A stretch of 64,000 nt of DNA, taken from positions 1-64,000 of the forward strand of contig NZ_JADOVG010000001.1 in the NCBI RefSeq assembly GCF_015752205.1. Reading direction: 5' to 3'. A model generated the notes under the pieces. The model was not told the DNA's origin and ran no database searches. It saw only the letters and a program-made list of their open reading frames with translations. The first letter of the stretch is position 1. Each line of letters begins with the position of its first letter. Positions 16,272 through 25,810 of the stretch are shown one piece after another. A program made the translations under genes and the position numbers. The DNA comes from Polaromonas sp. CG_9.7. Its GTDB lineage: Bacteria; Pseudomonadota; Gammaproteobacteria; Burkholderiales; Burkholderiaceae_C.

Positions 16272-17612
16272 TCAATGAGATTTTGGTAAAACCGCACCCA
16301 CTTGAGTGCCTTTGTTTTCAGCGCTGGCTACCGTGAGCTTTCCACCTGCAGCTTCTACTCGGTGACGCATACCGGCTAGTCCGTGACTGCCTGGGCCGAT
16401 ACTTTCCAGTTTGAAGCCTTTGCCGTTGTCCTTCACATCGACCGTGATGAAACTGTCAAAGTTGTGCATGCTGATTTCAACTTGGATGGCATCGGCATAT
16501 TTGGCAATATTGGTCAAGGATTCCTGGACCAATCGGTAAACGGTCAATTGGGCTGAGCCGCCGAGTTCAACGGCTTCCAAGTCTGTGGTGATCAACAGTC
16601 CTGATCTTTCCTCAAACTCCCGCGCCAGAATTTCAAGCGATGCCACCAGACCCAGATGGGAAAGTGAAGATGGCCGAAGGTCTTCAACAATGCGTCTTTT
16701 CAACGCGATGCCCGTGTTGAGTGTGCTGGTTAGATGTTCAAGCCGCTCCAAGGCTTCTGGCAGATTGTCAGCAAGCCGTGATTTCAGTCGTGCGACATCA
16801 AGTTTGGCGGCCGTCAGGAGCGCGCCAAGTTCATCGTGAAGTTCTCGCGCCAGATGTCCACGCTCGTCTTCGCGCACGTTTTGCAGATGGGTTGCCAGTT
16901 CGGCAAGACTTGCCGTTCGCTCCCTGACCTGTTTTTCCAGCAAGTCCCTTTCACGCTCCAGCATTTTTTGCTCGCGTTGACCCGAAGCCAGCAGTGCCTT
17001 GTTTTGCATGAGGTACATGTAGAAAGCAAGCAATCCGACAAGTGCAGTCGTCGCAATGCCTATGCGCGAAAGCTGCAGCGCTTTCCTGACTTGTGCCTGG
17101 CCCTGTTCCATCTGCTGAATGCTGCTGGCGTGCAACTTGTTAGATTGATTTCGGATGGCTTCCATTTCTTCCTTGCCTACGTCGGTGGTCAACACAAACT
17201 TCCAGCCATCGTCATTGCCCTCCTTGCGCATGCGCACACTCAGGTCCATTTCGGCCATCTTGCGTGACACGTGACGCGACAAGGTGTCAAACTCGTCTAT
17301 CAGCGCTGGTTGCGAAACAAAAATCTGCTGCAATTCGTCCAGGTTCTTAGTAATATCACCTACTGCAACACTGTAAGGCTCCAGGTAGCGGGCGTCGCCT
17401 GTCAACAAATACCCGCGCTGCCCGGTTTCAGCATCCAGAACTTGCCGCACCAAACCGGTAATGGCCGTGCGTGTCTGTTGAGCTTTCTCCATGTTGCTGA
17501 CAGCCTGGGTTGATTGCTGAAAACTCGTTTCGTTGATGAAAATCATGAATGCGGCCGCCAGAATGGCAAGAGGCAAGCTGATGGCGGTTTTCAACGCAGA
17601 AAATTTTTTCAA
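16272..17612 (-). CDS. CHASE3-domain sensor histidine kinase (NarL-type)
   Basis: A 446-residue membrane histidine kinase. One TM helix at about 9-27, a CHASE3 sensory domain facing the periplasm (about 35-180, with LDAETGQRGYLLTGD), a second TM helix at 183-202, a coiled coil, then the HisKA_3 helix with the phosphorylated His259 (RELHDELG) and a HATPase domain (NIAKYADA, VKDNGKGF, GSHGLAGM). It is divergent from a NarL-type response regulator 135 bp away, its likely partner. The intervening region holds both promoters. The signal is unknown. Confidence 0.9.
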   Translation of the reverse strand: MKKFSALKTAISLPLAILAAAFMIFINETSFQQSTQAVSNMEKAQQTRTAITGLVRQVLDAETGQRGYLLTGDARYLEPYSVAVGDITKNLDELQQIFVSQPALIDEFDTLSRHVSRKMAEMDLSVRMRKEGNDDGWKFVLTTDVGKEEMEAIRNQSNKLHASSIQQMEQGQAQVRKALQLSRIGIATTALVGLLAFYMYLMQNKALLASGQREQKMLERERDLLEKQVRERTASLAELATHLQNVREDERGHLARELHDELGALLTAAKLDVARLKSRLADNLPEALERLEHLTSTLNTGIALKRRIVEDLRPSSLSHLGLVASLEILAREFEERSGLLITTDLEAVELGGSAQLTVYRLVQESLTNIAKYADAIQVEISMHNFDSFITVDVKDNGKGFKLESIGPGSHGLAGMRHRVEAAGGKLTVASAENKGTQVGAVLPKSH

Positions 17613-17747
17613 GACTAACTCCTGTTCGGTACTGCTGTGAATAACTCGTCAATAATGAGCAGTGATAATCAAGACAGTCGTTTTTGCCTCGTGGCTGTTT
17701 TTTGGCAAATTTTCCGGACAGCGCAGGTTTTATAGAAAGATAGTGAC

Positions 17748-18380
17748 ATGATAAAAATTGGAATTGTGGATGACCATGCCATTGTGCGGTCGGGACTGAA
17801 GCAGTTTTTTTCGGATCAGGTGGACTTGCGTGTTGTCGGCGAGGCGGCAAGTGGGCGTGAAGCAATTGATTTGGTTCGCAATGTTGAACTGGACATACTC
17901 GTCATGGACCTGTCCATGCCAGGCCAGAGCGGAATTGATGCATTGGCGATGATTCGTGCAAAAGCACCTGACGTCGGAATTCTGATCTTAAGCGGCTATC
18001 CGGAAGAGCATTACGCCGTCAACCTGATTCGTCAAGGCGCCAGTGGTTACCTCAACAAGGAATGCGATCCCTCAGAAATTGTCGATGCCATTCGTGTGAT
18101 TTCTCTGGGCAAGCGCTACATTACCGCCGCAGTGGCGGAATTGCTTGCACAACAATTGAACCGTCCAAAAGACGTCGCAGCGCACGAGCAACTGTCGGAA
18201 AGAGAATTTCAGGTTTTCCTTAAGCTTGCCAAAGGCGAAACGGCAGGGGATATCGCCAAGGCTCTTTCACTTAGCGTCAAAACGGTGAGCACCTACCGTA
18301 CCCGAGTGATGGAAAAAATGAGTCTGGCATCCAACAGCGACTTAACCTACTACGCCCTCAAAAACAAGCTGATCGATTGA
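17748..18380 (+). CDS. NarL/FixJ-type response regulator
   Basis: A 210-residue regulator with a receiver domain (Asp8, Asp9, phospho-acceptor Asp54 and Lys near 105) and a LuxR-type HTH (about 145-205, LSEREFQVFLKLAKGETAGDIAKAL). It is divergent from the CHASE3 kinase and is the obvious recipient of its phosphate. Target genes are not shown by the sequence; the adjacent envelope stress block is a reasonable candidate. Confidence 0.9.
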   Translation: MIKIGIVDDHAIVRSGLKQFFSDQVDLRVVGEAASGREAIDLVRNVELDILVMDLSMPGQSGIDALAMIRAKAPDVGILILSGYPEEHYAVNLIRQGASGYLNKECDPSEIVDAIRVISLGKRYITAAVAELLAQQLNRPKDVAAHEQLSEREFQVFLKLAKGETAGDIAKALSLSVKTVSTYRTRVMEKMSLASNSDLTYYALKNKLID

Positions 18381-18509
18381 TTCGTCGAGACGTCAATTGA
18401 TGGTTGTCACAATGTGGGTGTGCTGAATAGTCAACCGCTTTTTGCGGTGAGAACTCTTTCAGGGGAGAAGAAAACAACCCTGGGAGTTCACAAGCTCATC
18501 TGAGGATGC

Positions 18510-18899
18510 TCAGTTTTTGGCATCGAGATCCTTGTTTTGTTGCAAGCAGTAGTCCACGAGTGCGTCAATTTCGTTGGATTTGTCAAAGACTGCGTCAACA
18601 CCCAACTGAGCGCATCTCTGGCGGATATCTGTTGTGGCGTAATTGCTGAGAACCACCACTTTTTGGGAAGAAAGACGGTCTTTGCATGCTGCCAGAATAC
18701 CCAAACCGCTGCCTTGCTTCAAAAACAAATCGACAATTGCCAGGTCCCAATCTTCCCGATTGGCATTCAACCAGGCTTTGCCATCGTTTTCGGTTTCAGC
18801 CGTTCCCACTGCGATCACACATGCAAGTTCCTCCAGCGTACCAATCAGGTTTTCACGAATGGTAGGGTTGTCTTCTACGATGTATGTTTTCAATCTCAC
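18510..18899 (-). CDS. Single-domain response regulator
   Basis: A 129-residue protein consisting of a receiver domain only: acidic pair Glu9-Asp10, phospho-acceptor Asp57 and conserved Lys at about 110 (FDKSNE). There is no output domain, so it may act by protein contact or as a phosphate sink for the neighbouring kinase. It is convergent with the NarL-type regulator. Confidence 0.85.
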   Translation of the reverse strand: MRLKTYIVEDNPTIRENLIGTLEELACVIAVGTAETENDGKAWLNANREDWDLAIVDLFLKQGSGLGILAACKDRLSSQKVVVLSNYATTDIRQRCAQLGVDAVFDKSNEIDALVDYCLQQNKDLDAKN

Positions 18900-19259
18900 G
18901 GCTCATATCCAGTTAACGGAAGGAGGACTTCGCTGTGAGTTGCAAAAAGTCCTCCAATGCGGCCAGCAAGAGCCGGTAATGCCGACGCGTCTTGTTTCCT
19001 AATGTATCTTTGATTTTACGCACGATTGTGCCAGTCGCTTTTGTTTGTACCTGTAAGGTATTTTCGACGCTTGAGCGTGATGATTGTGTAGGCTCATACC
19101 CACAGTTTTTCATTGCATTCGCCGACTTCGAAAAACTATGCAGCGCAACGATAGTCGCGTTGTATTTCGGGTATCTTCGCCTCAGTTGTGTGACCGATCT
19201 TTTGAATTTTCGGTCATTGCTGGTTGAATCTGAAAGATGACTGCATCCGTTGCCAACGC
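18900..19259. other. Intergenic region upstream of the AsmA gene
   Basis: About 360 bp with no supported gene. A 66-codon reading frame on the minus strand (18913-19113) is lysine/arginine-rich but resembles nothing recognised. The region should contain the promoters of the receiver gene and of the AsmA gene. Confidence 0.35.
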
Positions 19260-21266
19260 ATGAAAAACCACTTTATCAAATCTCTACACCTTCGTTACTG
19301 GATGGCTGGCATAGTCATCTTTTTGATCATTGGGGTGCTGGTGCTATCCCTGTTTCCGTGGGATCTTCTCCGCGGACCCGTCAACCGTTATGTTTCGGAT
19401 CAGCTTGGCAGGCGTTTTGAGATTACCCGCCATCTGTCGGTAAATCTGGGTTTTACGACCAGGGTGAGCGCAGAAGGGATCGAAATTGCAAATCCAGAAT
19501 GGGCCAATGACCCTTACCTTCTCAAGGCAGATGCTGCAGAATTTGACATCAAACTGCTGCCCCTCCTGAGGGGAAAAGTTGTGTTGCCAAACATCAGGCT
19601 GACGCAACCCCGGATTGGCTTGCAGAGTCAGCCCGATGGCCAAAGAACGTGGGCCTTTTCGCACGACACATCGGAGAAAGGGACTGCACCGCAAATTGGC
19701 TCCTTTATTGTGGATCAGGGCAGTGTCAGTTACCTTGCGAAAGCTCAAGGCGCTGATCTTAATATCCGATTTTCGTTGGCTTCTGAATCCGGTAACGACT
19801 TGCCTCTGAGCTTCAAGGCAACGGGACGATGGAACAATGGTGTATTCGCTGCCAATGGACGCACGGGTGGTGCTTTGCAGTTTAGCAAGGATTACAGGGC
19901 TCCCTTTCCTGTAGAAGTCAACGTTGTTGCCGGAAAAACTCGTCTTCAAGCCAAGGGCTCGCTTGATGATCTGTCAACCTTGGCGGGCATCGATGCAACT
20001 TTTAACCTTCAAGGTGAAAATCTTGATGATCTTTTCGGTCTGCTTGGTGTCGTCCTGCCTGCCACGCCACCCTACAAATTGAGTGGAAAGCTGGACAAGA
20101 AAGAGAAGATATGGGCGGTTAGCCAGATTGAGGGGCTGCTGGGGAAATCTGACCTGAGTGGTGCCTTGAGTTTTGACCAGTCTTCAGCGGTGCCAAAGCT
20201 GACAGGCAAGGTGCAATCAAAAATCATGGATTTTGCAGATCTGGCGCCGGTCATCGGCATGATGCCTTCTGATCTTTCAACCGCAAAAGCAAAGTCCGCC
20301 AGCACTTCAACAGTCAGCAAAGCAGCGCTGTCTGCTGCAAACAAAAAACCCGAGCCAGCCGGAGTCGCCTCAGGCAAAGTATTGCCTCGTACCCCACTGG
20401 ATGCGACCAAACTTAATGCCATGAATGCGGACGTCACCTACTCTGCCGCCGATATCCGGCATGTCAAGGAATTGCCGCTTGATAAAGGCTCTGTTCACGT
20501 CAAGCTGAATGCCGGAGTTCTGCAACTGGATCCCGTTTCGCTTGGCGTTGCCGGAGGGTCAGTGGCAGGCACCATTCAAATCGACTCGACCGTTGCGCCA
20601 GCGGCCATCACTACCCGGCTGGATGTGCGGGCTTTGCAACTGAACCAGCTTTTTCCTACCGTGGAAAACACCAAGACAGGTTTTGGCAAGTTCAGCGGGC
20701 AATTCAACTTGACTGGCCGAGGCAATTCAGTGGCGCAAATGCTGGGGTCTGCATCAGGTGACGTGGCAATTCTTATGGGAAAGGGCGAGATCAGCAATAT
20801 CTTGCTGGAGTTTATGGGCCTCGACGGTGGTGAAGTGATCAAGTTTTTGGTGCGTGGCGACGAAACCGTGCAGTTGCGCTGTGCGGCAGCGGCTTTTGAT
20901 GTGAAACAGGGTTTGATGACCAGCCGCGCCATCGTGCTCGACACCAGCGACACCCTCATTACGGGGCAGGGCAAAATCAGTTTGGCTAACGAAACGCTTG
21001 ATCTTTTGTTCAAACCACAACCCAAGGATGTGAGTATTCTGAGCCTGCGTTCGCCGCTGCGGATCGGCGGTACATTTGCCAAAACGACAGCAGGACCAGA
21101 AGCCTCTGCACTTGCAGGAAGGGTTGGCATTGCGCTGGTTCTGGCGGCCATCAACCCTTTGCTGGCGCTGGCGGCGACGGTGGAAACCGGACCGGGAGAA
21201 GACGCCGACTGTGCCGCGGTTCTGTCCAAAGCTGCGCAGCCCGCAGCAGCAAGTGGCAAAAAGTAA
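19260..21266 (+). CDS. AsmA family inner-membrane protein
   Basis: A 668-residue AsmA-like protein. One N-terminal transmembrane helix (about 15-35) anchors a large periplasmic beta-rich region. The opening (RGPVNRYVSDQLGRRFEI, ANPEWANDPYLLKAD, PNIRLTQPRIGLQ) and the closing portion (GQFNLTGRGNSVAQMLGSASGDVAI to SLANETLDLLFKPQPKD) are AsmA hallmarks. These proteins are thought to bridge membranes and move phospholipid to the outer membrane. ATG 19260 is preferred; an in-frame TTG lies at 19224. A linker of about 60 residues rich in serine, alanine and lysine lies near residue 340. Confidence 0.85.
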   Translation: MKNHFIKSLHLRYWMAGIVIFLIIGVLVLSLFPWDLLRGPVNRYVSDQLGRRFEITRHLSVNLGFTTRVSAEGIEIANPEWANDPYLLKADAAEFDIKLLPLLRGKVVLPNIRLTQPRIGLQSQPDGQRTWAFSHDTSEKGTAPQIGSFIVDQGSVSYLAKAQGADLNIRFSLASESGNDLPLSFKATGRWNNGVFAANGRTGGALQFSKDYRAPFPVEVNVVAGKTRLQAKGSLDDLSTLAGIDATFNLQGENLDDLFGLLGVVLPATPPYKLSGKLDKKEKIWAVSQIEGLLGKSDLSGALSFDQSSAVPKLTGKVQSKIMDFADLAPVIGMMPSDLSTAKAKSASTSTVSKAALSAANKKPEPAGVASGKVLPRTPLDATKLNAMNADVTYSAADIRHVKELPLDKGSVHVKLNAGVLQLDPVSLGVAGGSVAGTIQIDSTVAPAAITTRLDVRALQLNQLFPTVENTKTGFGKFSGQFNLTGRGNSVAQMLGSASGDVAILMGKGEISNILLEFMGLDGGEVIKFLVRGDETVQLRCAAAAFDVKQGLMTSRAIVLDTSDTLITGQGKISLANETLDLLFKPQPKDVSILSLRSPLRIGGTFAKTTAGPEASALAGRVGIALVLAAINPLLALAATVETGPGEDADCAAVLSKAAQPAAASGKK

Positions 21267-21340
21267 GGATAGGGTGCAGCCTGACAAGCGGTTTTCATTA
21301 AATGGTCACACCGTTTGAAAGTCAATTGCACCCATAGAAA

Positions 21341-21408
21341 ATTGCTATTTAATTGATAGCTTGTAGCGCATGTCCAGAAAGCGGTAACGGCTTATTTGAT
21401 GTAAAAAT
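21341..21408. repeat. Dispersed intergenic repeat, copy 2
   Basis: It begins TTGCTATTTAATTGATAGCT, then GTAGCGCATGTCCAGAAAGC, and ends with a CTTATTTGATGTAAAA tail. This is the clearest copy for building a consensus. It lies between the convergent AsmA and MoeB-like genes. Confidence 0.6.
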
Positions 21409-21443
21409 TAGTTTGTCAGTGAATGCTGACGCGCACTAACCCG

Positions 21444-22205
21444 TCAAATTCTTTTGTCTGCATTTCCGCAGACTGCGCATTCTTCATTGCGCCCCAGCAT
21501 CATCTGGTGCCACTCCATGCTTTTGCCATCAAGCATTAAAAGCCGGCCCGTCAACGCCTGCCCGATGCCACACAGCAACTTCAAGGCCTCGGCGGCTTGC
21601 ATCGCGCCCACGATACCGACGAGCGGTGCAAACACGCCCATGGTGGCGCAACTGATTTCTTCGGGCAGGTCTGATTCAGGAAAAATGCATGCATAGCATG
21701 GAGAGTCAGGAAACCTGGCGTCATAGACCGAGATTTGACCGTCGAACCGGATGGCCGCGCCTGAAACCAGCGGCTTGTGGTGCCTGACGCAGGCACGATT
21801 AATAGTGTGTCGGGTTTTGAAGTTGTCGGTGCAATCAAGTACCAAATCTGCTTGAGGGACCAAGTGGTCTAGCAGGGCGTCGTCCGCTCTTTGCATCACC
21901 GGGACAACTTCGACATCCGGGTTCACGGCAGCGACGGCCTGCACCACCGACAACGCTTTGAACTCGCCGATTCGCGACACCGTGTGGGCAATCTGACGTT
22001 GAAGGTTGGTGACATCGACACGGTCATCGTCAACCATCGTGATACGGCCGACACCAGCGCTGCCAAGATAAAGCGCGACCGGCGAGCCCAATCCCCCCGC
22101 GCCAATGACCAGCACGTGCGCGTCGAGAAGTTTTTGTTGCCCTTCGATGTCTATCTCGTCGAGCAAAATATGGCGCGAGTAGCGGAGCAGCTGATCGTCA
22201 TTCAT
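21444..22205 (-). CDS. moeB: MoeB/ThiF-family adenylyltransferase
   Basis: A 253-residue E1-like enzyme that adenylates the C-terminal glycine of a sulfur-carrier protein (MoaD or ThiS). Visible parts: ATP site GAGGLGSPVALYL, DVTNLQRQI, the adenylation Asp in DCTDNFKTR, zinc cysteines CYAC and CAVC, and EISCATMGVFAPLVG with a cysteine in the loop. The start at MNDDQLLRYSRH is preferred; an upstream extension is possible. MoeB and ThiF cannot be separated by eye; no mo- or thi-genes are adjacent. Confidence 0.85.
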   Translation of the reverse strand: MNDDQLLRYSRHILLDEIDIEGQQKLLDAHVLVIGAGGLGSPVALYLGSAGVGRITMVDDDRVDVTNLQRQIAHTVSRIGEFKALSVVQAVAAVNPDVEVVPVMQRADDALLDHLVPQADLVLDCTDNFKTRHTINRACVRHHKPLVSGAAIRFDGQISVYDARFPDSPCYACIFPESDLPEEISCATMGVFAPLVGIVGAMQAAEALKLLCGIGQALTGRLLMLDGKSMEWHQMMLGRNEECAVCGNADKRI

Positions 22206-22257
22206 GATGCTGGAAATTTCAAAAAAAGCCGCTGGATGGCATGACGTTCGGGAGCGG

Positions 22258-22298
22258 AAAAGCAAAGCCCGTCCGGAAAGGGACGGGCTTTGCCTGGA
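22258..22298 (-). terminator. Intrinsic terminator after the carboxy-terminal protease gene
   Basis: GCAAAGCCCGTCC and GGACGGGCTTTGC are perfect arms around a 6-base loop. On the minus strand a TTTT run follows, 18 bp or so beyond the ctpA stop codon. Confidence 0.85.
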
Positions 22299-22315
22299 CT
22301 GGACGAACCGGTTGC

Positions 22316-23755
22316 CTAGTTGTCTTTTTTCTCGTTTTTAGGTTCGACGACCGCTGTCTTGCTGACGAGCACTGGACGTCCCTTAAGCTGGTTGATGGCC
22401 TGGGCCAACGGGAAGTCCTTGTCGCTGCCCAGTTCGGGGAGGCGACGCTGCTCAGGCGTTTTCTTGGCTTCTTCCTCAAGGCGTTTGAGCGCTTCCTCAC
22501 GGGCTTTTTCACGGCCCGGGTCCTTGACTTCTGCACCCTGGCCACTGTTGAGGTGTTTTTCCAGGTCGGCTTCACGGGTGCGCAGTGCTGCAAAAGGACT
22601 GCCTTCTGCCGTTTCATCGATCAGCACGTCTGGCACGATGCCGCGCGCCTGGATTGATTTGCCGCTGGGCGTGTAATAGCGTGCCGTGGTCAGCTTGATG
22701 CCGGTGTCAGGGCCCAGAGGCCGTACCGTCTGCACCGAGCCCTTGCCAAAGGTCTGGGTGCCCATGATGGTGGCACGCTTGTAGTCCTGAAGGGCACCCG
22801 CCACAATTTCGCTGGCCGAGGCGGAACCCTCATTCACCAGCACCACGAGCGGCACGGTCTTGAGGGCCGCGGGCAGGCGTTTGAGCGGATCGACTCCGCT
22901 ACGCCGCTGGTAGAACTCTGGCGAGGCCTTGTAGACCGACTTGCTTTCGGCCAGCTGGCCGTTGGTGGTAACCACGGTCACGTTGTCAGGCAAAAATGCT
23001 GCCGATATGGCCACGGCCGCGTCCAGAAGACCGCCCGGGTCATTGCGCAGGTCGAGCACCATGCCCTTCAACTTGGGCTCCTCTTTGTAAATCTGTTCAA
23101 TTTTGGTAACAAAGTCGTCCACTGTCCGGTCCTGGAACTGGCTCAGGCGAATCCAGGCATAGCCTGGCTCAACCACCTTGCTGCGAACCGACTGTGTGCG
23201 AATTTCTTCACGCGTGATACTGACCGGGAACGTGCGACTTTCGTCTTTGCGAAAAATCGTCAGCATGACCTTGGTTTGCGGCTCGCCCCGCATTTTTTTC
23301 ACGGCATCGTTCAGGCTCAGTCCCTTGACGGCGGTGTCATCAATGCGGGTAATCAGGTCATTCGGTTTGAGTCCGGCGCGGTCGGCAGGGGAGCCTTCAA
23401 TCGGTGACACCACCTTGACCAGTCCATCCTCCTGGGTGATTTCGATGCCAACGCCAACGAAACGCCCTGACGTGCCTTCGCGAAATTCCTTGTAGGATTT
23501 CTTGTCGAAATACACCGAATGCGGATCAAGGCTGGCGACCATGCCCGAGATGGCATCGGTGATCAGTTTCTTTTCATCCACGGGCTCGACATAGTCAGTC
23601 TTGACCATGCCAAAGACAGCCGCGAGTTGCTGCAGTTCTTCGAGTGGCAAGGGCGCCATGCCCGCTCGCGCAACCGCCTGCAGCTGCACTGTGGTGAGGG
23701 CGCCTGCCACCACACCGATTGAAATCCATCCGGCAATTTTTAGCTTCTGACCCAT
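22316..23755 (-). CDS. ctpA: Carboxy-terminal processing protease (S41)
   Basis: A 479-residue S41 peptidase. An N-terminal signal/anchor (about 6-28) exports it to the periplasm. A PDZ domain (GVGIEITQEDGLVKVVSPIEGSP onwards, about 98-180) presents substrates. The catalytic domain contains GSASASEIVAGAL with the nucleophile Ser, and GTQTFGKGSVQ with the Lys of the Ser-Lys dyad. The C-terminus is a charged tail rich in Glu/Lys. Such proteases trim or degrade periplasmic proteins and murein hydrolases. It lies downstream of gpmA on the same strand, a frequent order in Burkholderiales. Confidence 0.9.
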   Translation of the reverse strand: MGQKLKIAGWISIGVVAGALTTVQLQAVARAGMAPLPLEELQQLAAVFGMVKTDYVEPVDEKKLITDAISGMVASLDPHSVYFDKKSYKEFREGTSGRFVGVGIEITQEDGLVKVVSPIEGSPADRAGLKPNDLITRIDDTAVKGLSLNDAVKKMRGEPQTKVMLTIFRKDESRTFPVSITREEIRTQSVRSKVVEPGYAWIRLSQFQDRTVDDFVTKIEQIYKEEPKLKGMVLDLRNDPGGLLDAAVAISAAFLPDNVTVVTTNGQLAESKSVYKASPEFYQRRSGVDPLKRLPAALKTVPLVVLVNEGSASASEIVAGALQDYKRATIMGTQTFGKGSVQTVRPLGPDTGIKLTTARYYTPSGKSIQARGIVPDVLIDETAEGSPFAALRTREADLEKHLNSGQGAEVKDPGREKAREEALKRLEEEAKKTPEQRRLPELGSDKDFPLAQAINQLKGRPVLVSKTAVVEPKNEKKDN

Positions 23756-24013
23756 TAGATTTTCCTAAGCCTGTTGAAGGAGTCCACGCTCCTTTTTTGT
23801 GAGAAGCAATATACACCTTGGATACATATGTCTAGCTGCAGTTCCATAAGCGGCAGGACAATAACAACCAAATGTACGGAAAGACGCGCCTTTTACGAGG
23901 TGCAATGCCGCATCATTGCAGACAACAGGCGTCATGGGTCTGGCAAGGGGCATTTGGGAACCATGGTTTCCTGCCCAACCCCCCGTCCATTGTTCGGCTT
24001 GTCCAGCGGCGTT
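23756..24013. other. Intergenic region between gpmA and the S41 protease
   Basis: About 260 bp without a supported gene. A short hairpin AAGGAGTCCACGCTCCTT followed by T residues lies at about 23777-23798, reading on the plus strand, where no gene needs it; its role is unclear. Confidence 0.35.
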
Positions 24014-24766
24014 CTAGACTGAGGCGGCCTTGCCTTGCGCGGCAACGGCCGCTGCAGCTTTGGCGACTGCTTCGCTGTCGCCCAAATAGTAGCTGCGCAG
24101 TGGCTTGAGGTTCTCGTCCAGCTCATAAACCAGCGGTATGCCGTTGGGAATATTCAGGCCCACGATCTCACTGTCGGAAATGTTGTCGAGGTATTTCACC
24201 AGTGCACGAATCGAGTTGCCGTGTGCGGCCACCACCAGGCGCTTGCCTGCCTTGATGGCAGGCGCCATGGCTTCGTTCCAGAAAGGAAGCACGCGTTCGA
24301 CCGTGTCCTTGAGGCATTCAGTCAGTGGCACCTGGCCTGGCAGCAGCTTGGCGTAACGCCGGTCGCCGTGCTCGCTGCGGGCGTCGCTGGCTGCCAGCGG
24401 CGGCGGTGGCGTGTCGTAGCTGCGGCGCCAGACCAGCACCTGCTCGTCACCAAACTTCTTGGCCGTTTCGGACTTGTTCAAGCCCTGCAAGTCGCCGTAA
24501 TGCCGCTCGTTCAAACGCCAGCTGTGCACCACGGGCAGCCAGGTCTGGTCCATTTCATCCAGCACATGCCAAAGCGTGCGCGTGGCGCGCTTGAGCACGC
24601 TGGTGTAGGCGATGTCGAAGTCGTAACCTTCGGCCTTTAGCAGTTGGCCGGCATTCTTGGCTTGGGCGATGCCGGTTTCGGTCAGGTCGACATCGGTCCA
24701 GCCGGTGAATCGGTTGTCCAGGTTCCAGGTTGATTCGCCGTGGCGGATGAGCACGAGTTTGTACAT
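24014..24766 (-). CDS. gpmA: 2,3-bisphosphoglycerate-dependent phosphoglycerate mutase
   Basis: A 250-residue cofactor-dependent phosphoglycerate mutase of glycolysis and gluconeogenesis, interconverting 3- and 2-phosphoglycerate. The phosphohistidine loop [10 protein letters not shown] (His9) and the second histidine [11 protein letters not shown] are present, together with [12 protein letters not shown] and YDTPPPPL. Length and insertions match GpmA rather than a broad histidine phosphatase. It is divergent from the rhodanese gene. Confidence 0.95.
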   Translation of the reverse strand: MYKLVLIRHGESTWNLDNRFTGWTDVDLTETGIAQAKNAGQLLKAEGYDFDIAYTSVLKRATRTLWHVLDEMDQTWLPVVHSWRLNERHYGDLQGLNKSETAKKFGDEQVLVWRRSYDTPPPPLAASDARSEHGDRRYAKLLPGQVPLTECLKDTVERVLPFWNEAMAPAIKAGKRLVVAAHGNSIRALVKYLDNISDSEIVGLNIPNGIPLVYELDENLKPLRSYYLGDSEAVAKAAAAVAAQGKAASV

Positions 24767-24887
24767 GGCAGTGATGTTTTGGAAGAAATGAAAAGCACAA
24801 AGGTGAAATTTAAAAGCCGGCTTTGGGGCGAACTTGTGCCCCCATTCTAAAATCAGCCTTCAAGTGAAAAACATACAAAGGGTTTAC

Positions 24888-25298
24888 GTGAAATTTCTGA
24901 TTGATAACTGGATGCTGATTTCGATAGCCATTGCCTCGGGCGGCATGCTGGTCTGGCCACTGATTGCGGGCAGCATGAATGCTGGCGCACTCAACGCCAG
25001 CGGGGCAGTGCAGCTCATCAACCGTGAAAAGGCCGTGGTGGTGGACATTTGTGAGCCTGCCGAATTTGCCGCCGGCCATGTGACCGGCGCCAAGAACATC
25101 CCCCTGGCCGACCTGGAAGCCAAGTTGCCCTCGGTCGTCAAGAACAAGGCCTTGCCCTTGATCCTTGTTTGCGCGACTGGTGCACGCTCCAGCCGGGCCG
25201 TGGCCACCGCCAAAAAGCTCGGTTACGACCAAGCCCAATCTTTGGGCGGCGGGCTCAAAGCCTGGAAAGACGCTAACCTACCCTTAGAGAAAGCCTGA
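24888..25298 (+). CDS. Membrane-anchored rhodanese-like protein
   Basis: A 136-residue protein. The preferred start is the GTG at 24888, which gives an N-terminal helix (LISIAIASGGMLVWPLIAG) and has AAAGGG 8 or so bases upstream. A rhodanese domain covers about 40-132, with the persulfide Cys in LVCATGARSSRA and the helix AEFAAGHVTGAKNIPL. It may carry sulfane sulfur at the membrane. The order rhodanese-grxC-secB-gpsA is often conserved in betaproteobacteria, which supports all four calls. Confidence 0.85.
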   Translation: MKFLIDNWMLISIAIASGGMLVWPLIAGSMNAGALNASGAVQLINREKAVVVDICEPAEFAAGHVTGAKNIPLADLEAKLPSVVKNKALPLILVCATGARSSRAVATAKKLGYDQAQSLGGGLKAWKDANLPLEKA

Positions 25299-25405
25299 TA
25301 AAGCGTCTTTTTCTTGCCTGCTTGAGCGCTGTCGTCGCTCGGCGCTGGCATTGATCACACCCATCGGACGCCGCGCCTGCCGCGACGCCGCACCACAGGA
25401 AAACC

Positions 25406-25669
25406 ATGCAAACCGTCAAGATTTACACCACCGGCTCCTGCCCGTACTGCATCCAGGCCAAACAATTGCTCAAGGAGCGCGGCGTCGCCGTGCTCGATGA
25501 AATCCGGGTTGACCTGGTGCCGGGCGAACGCCAGCAAATGATGCAGATCACAGGCCGGCGCACCGTGCCGCAAATTTTCATTGGTTCCACGCATGTCGGT
25601 GGCTGCGACGATTTGATGGCTTTGGACGACCGTGGCGGCTTGGAGTCGCTGCTGGCAGACGCCGCCTGA
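25406..25669 (+). CDS. grxC: Glutaredoxin 3
   Basis: An 87-residue class I glutaredoxin with active site Cys12-Pro-Tyr-Cys15, the TVPQIF cis-proline loop and GGCDDLMALD for glutathione binding. It reduces disulfides using glutathione in the cytoplasm. It precedes secB by about 140 bp in the conserved grxC-secB-gpsA order. Confidence 0.95.
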   Translation: MQTVKIYTTGSCPYCIQAKQLLKERGVAVLDEIRVDLVPGERQQMMQITGRRTVPQIFIGSTHVGGCDDLMALDDRGGLESLLADAA

Positions 25670-25810
25670 AACCCCGGCTGGCGTTTTTAACAGGGCCAAG
25701 TCCCTGAGATAATCCACCTCGAATGGCCTTTGCCCAAGCCCTGTCCCGCGCGAACAGCGCAGGGGCTTGCGCATCCCAACGTTTTTTAAACACCCTCACG
25801 AAAGATCTCA

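Noticed and set aside
18913..19113. 66-codon basic frame upstream of the AsmA gene
   Set aside because: It is short, without a recognisable family, and lies in a likely promoter region.
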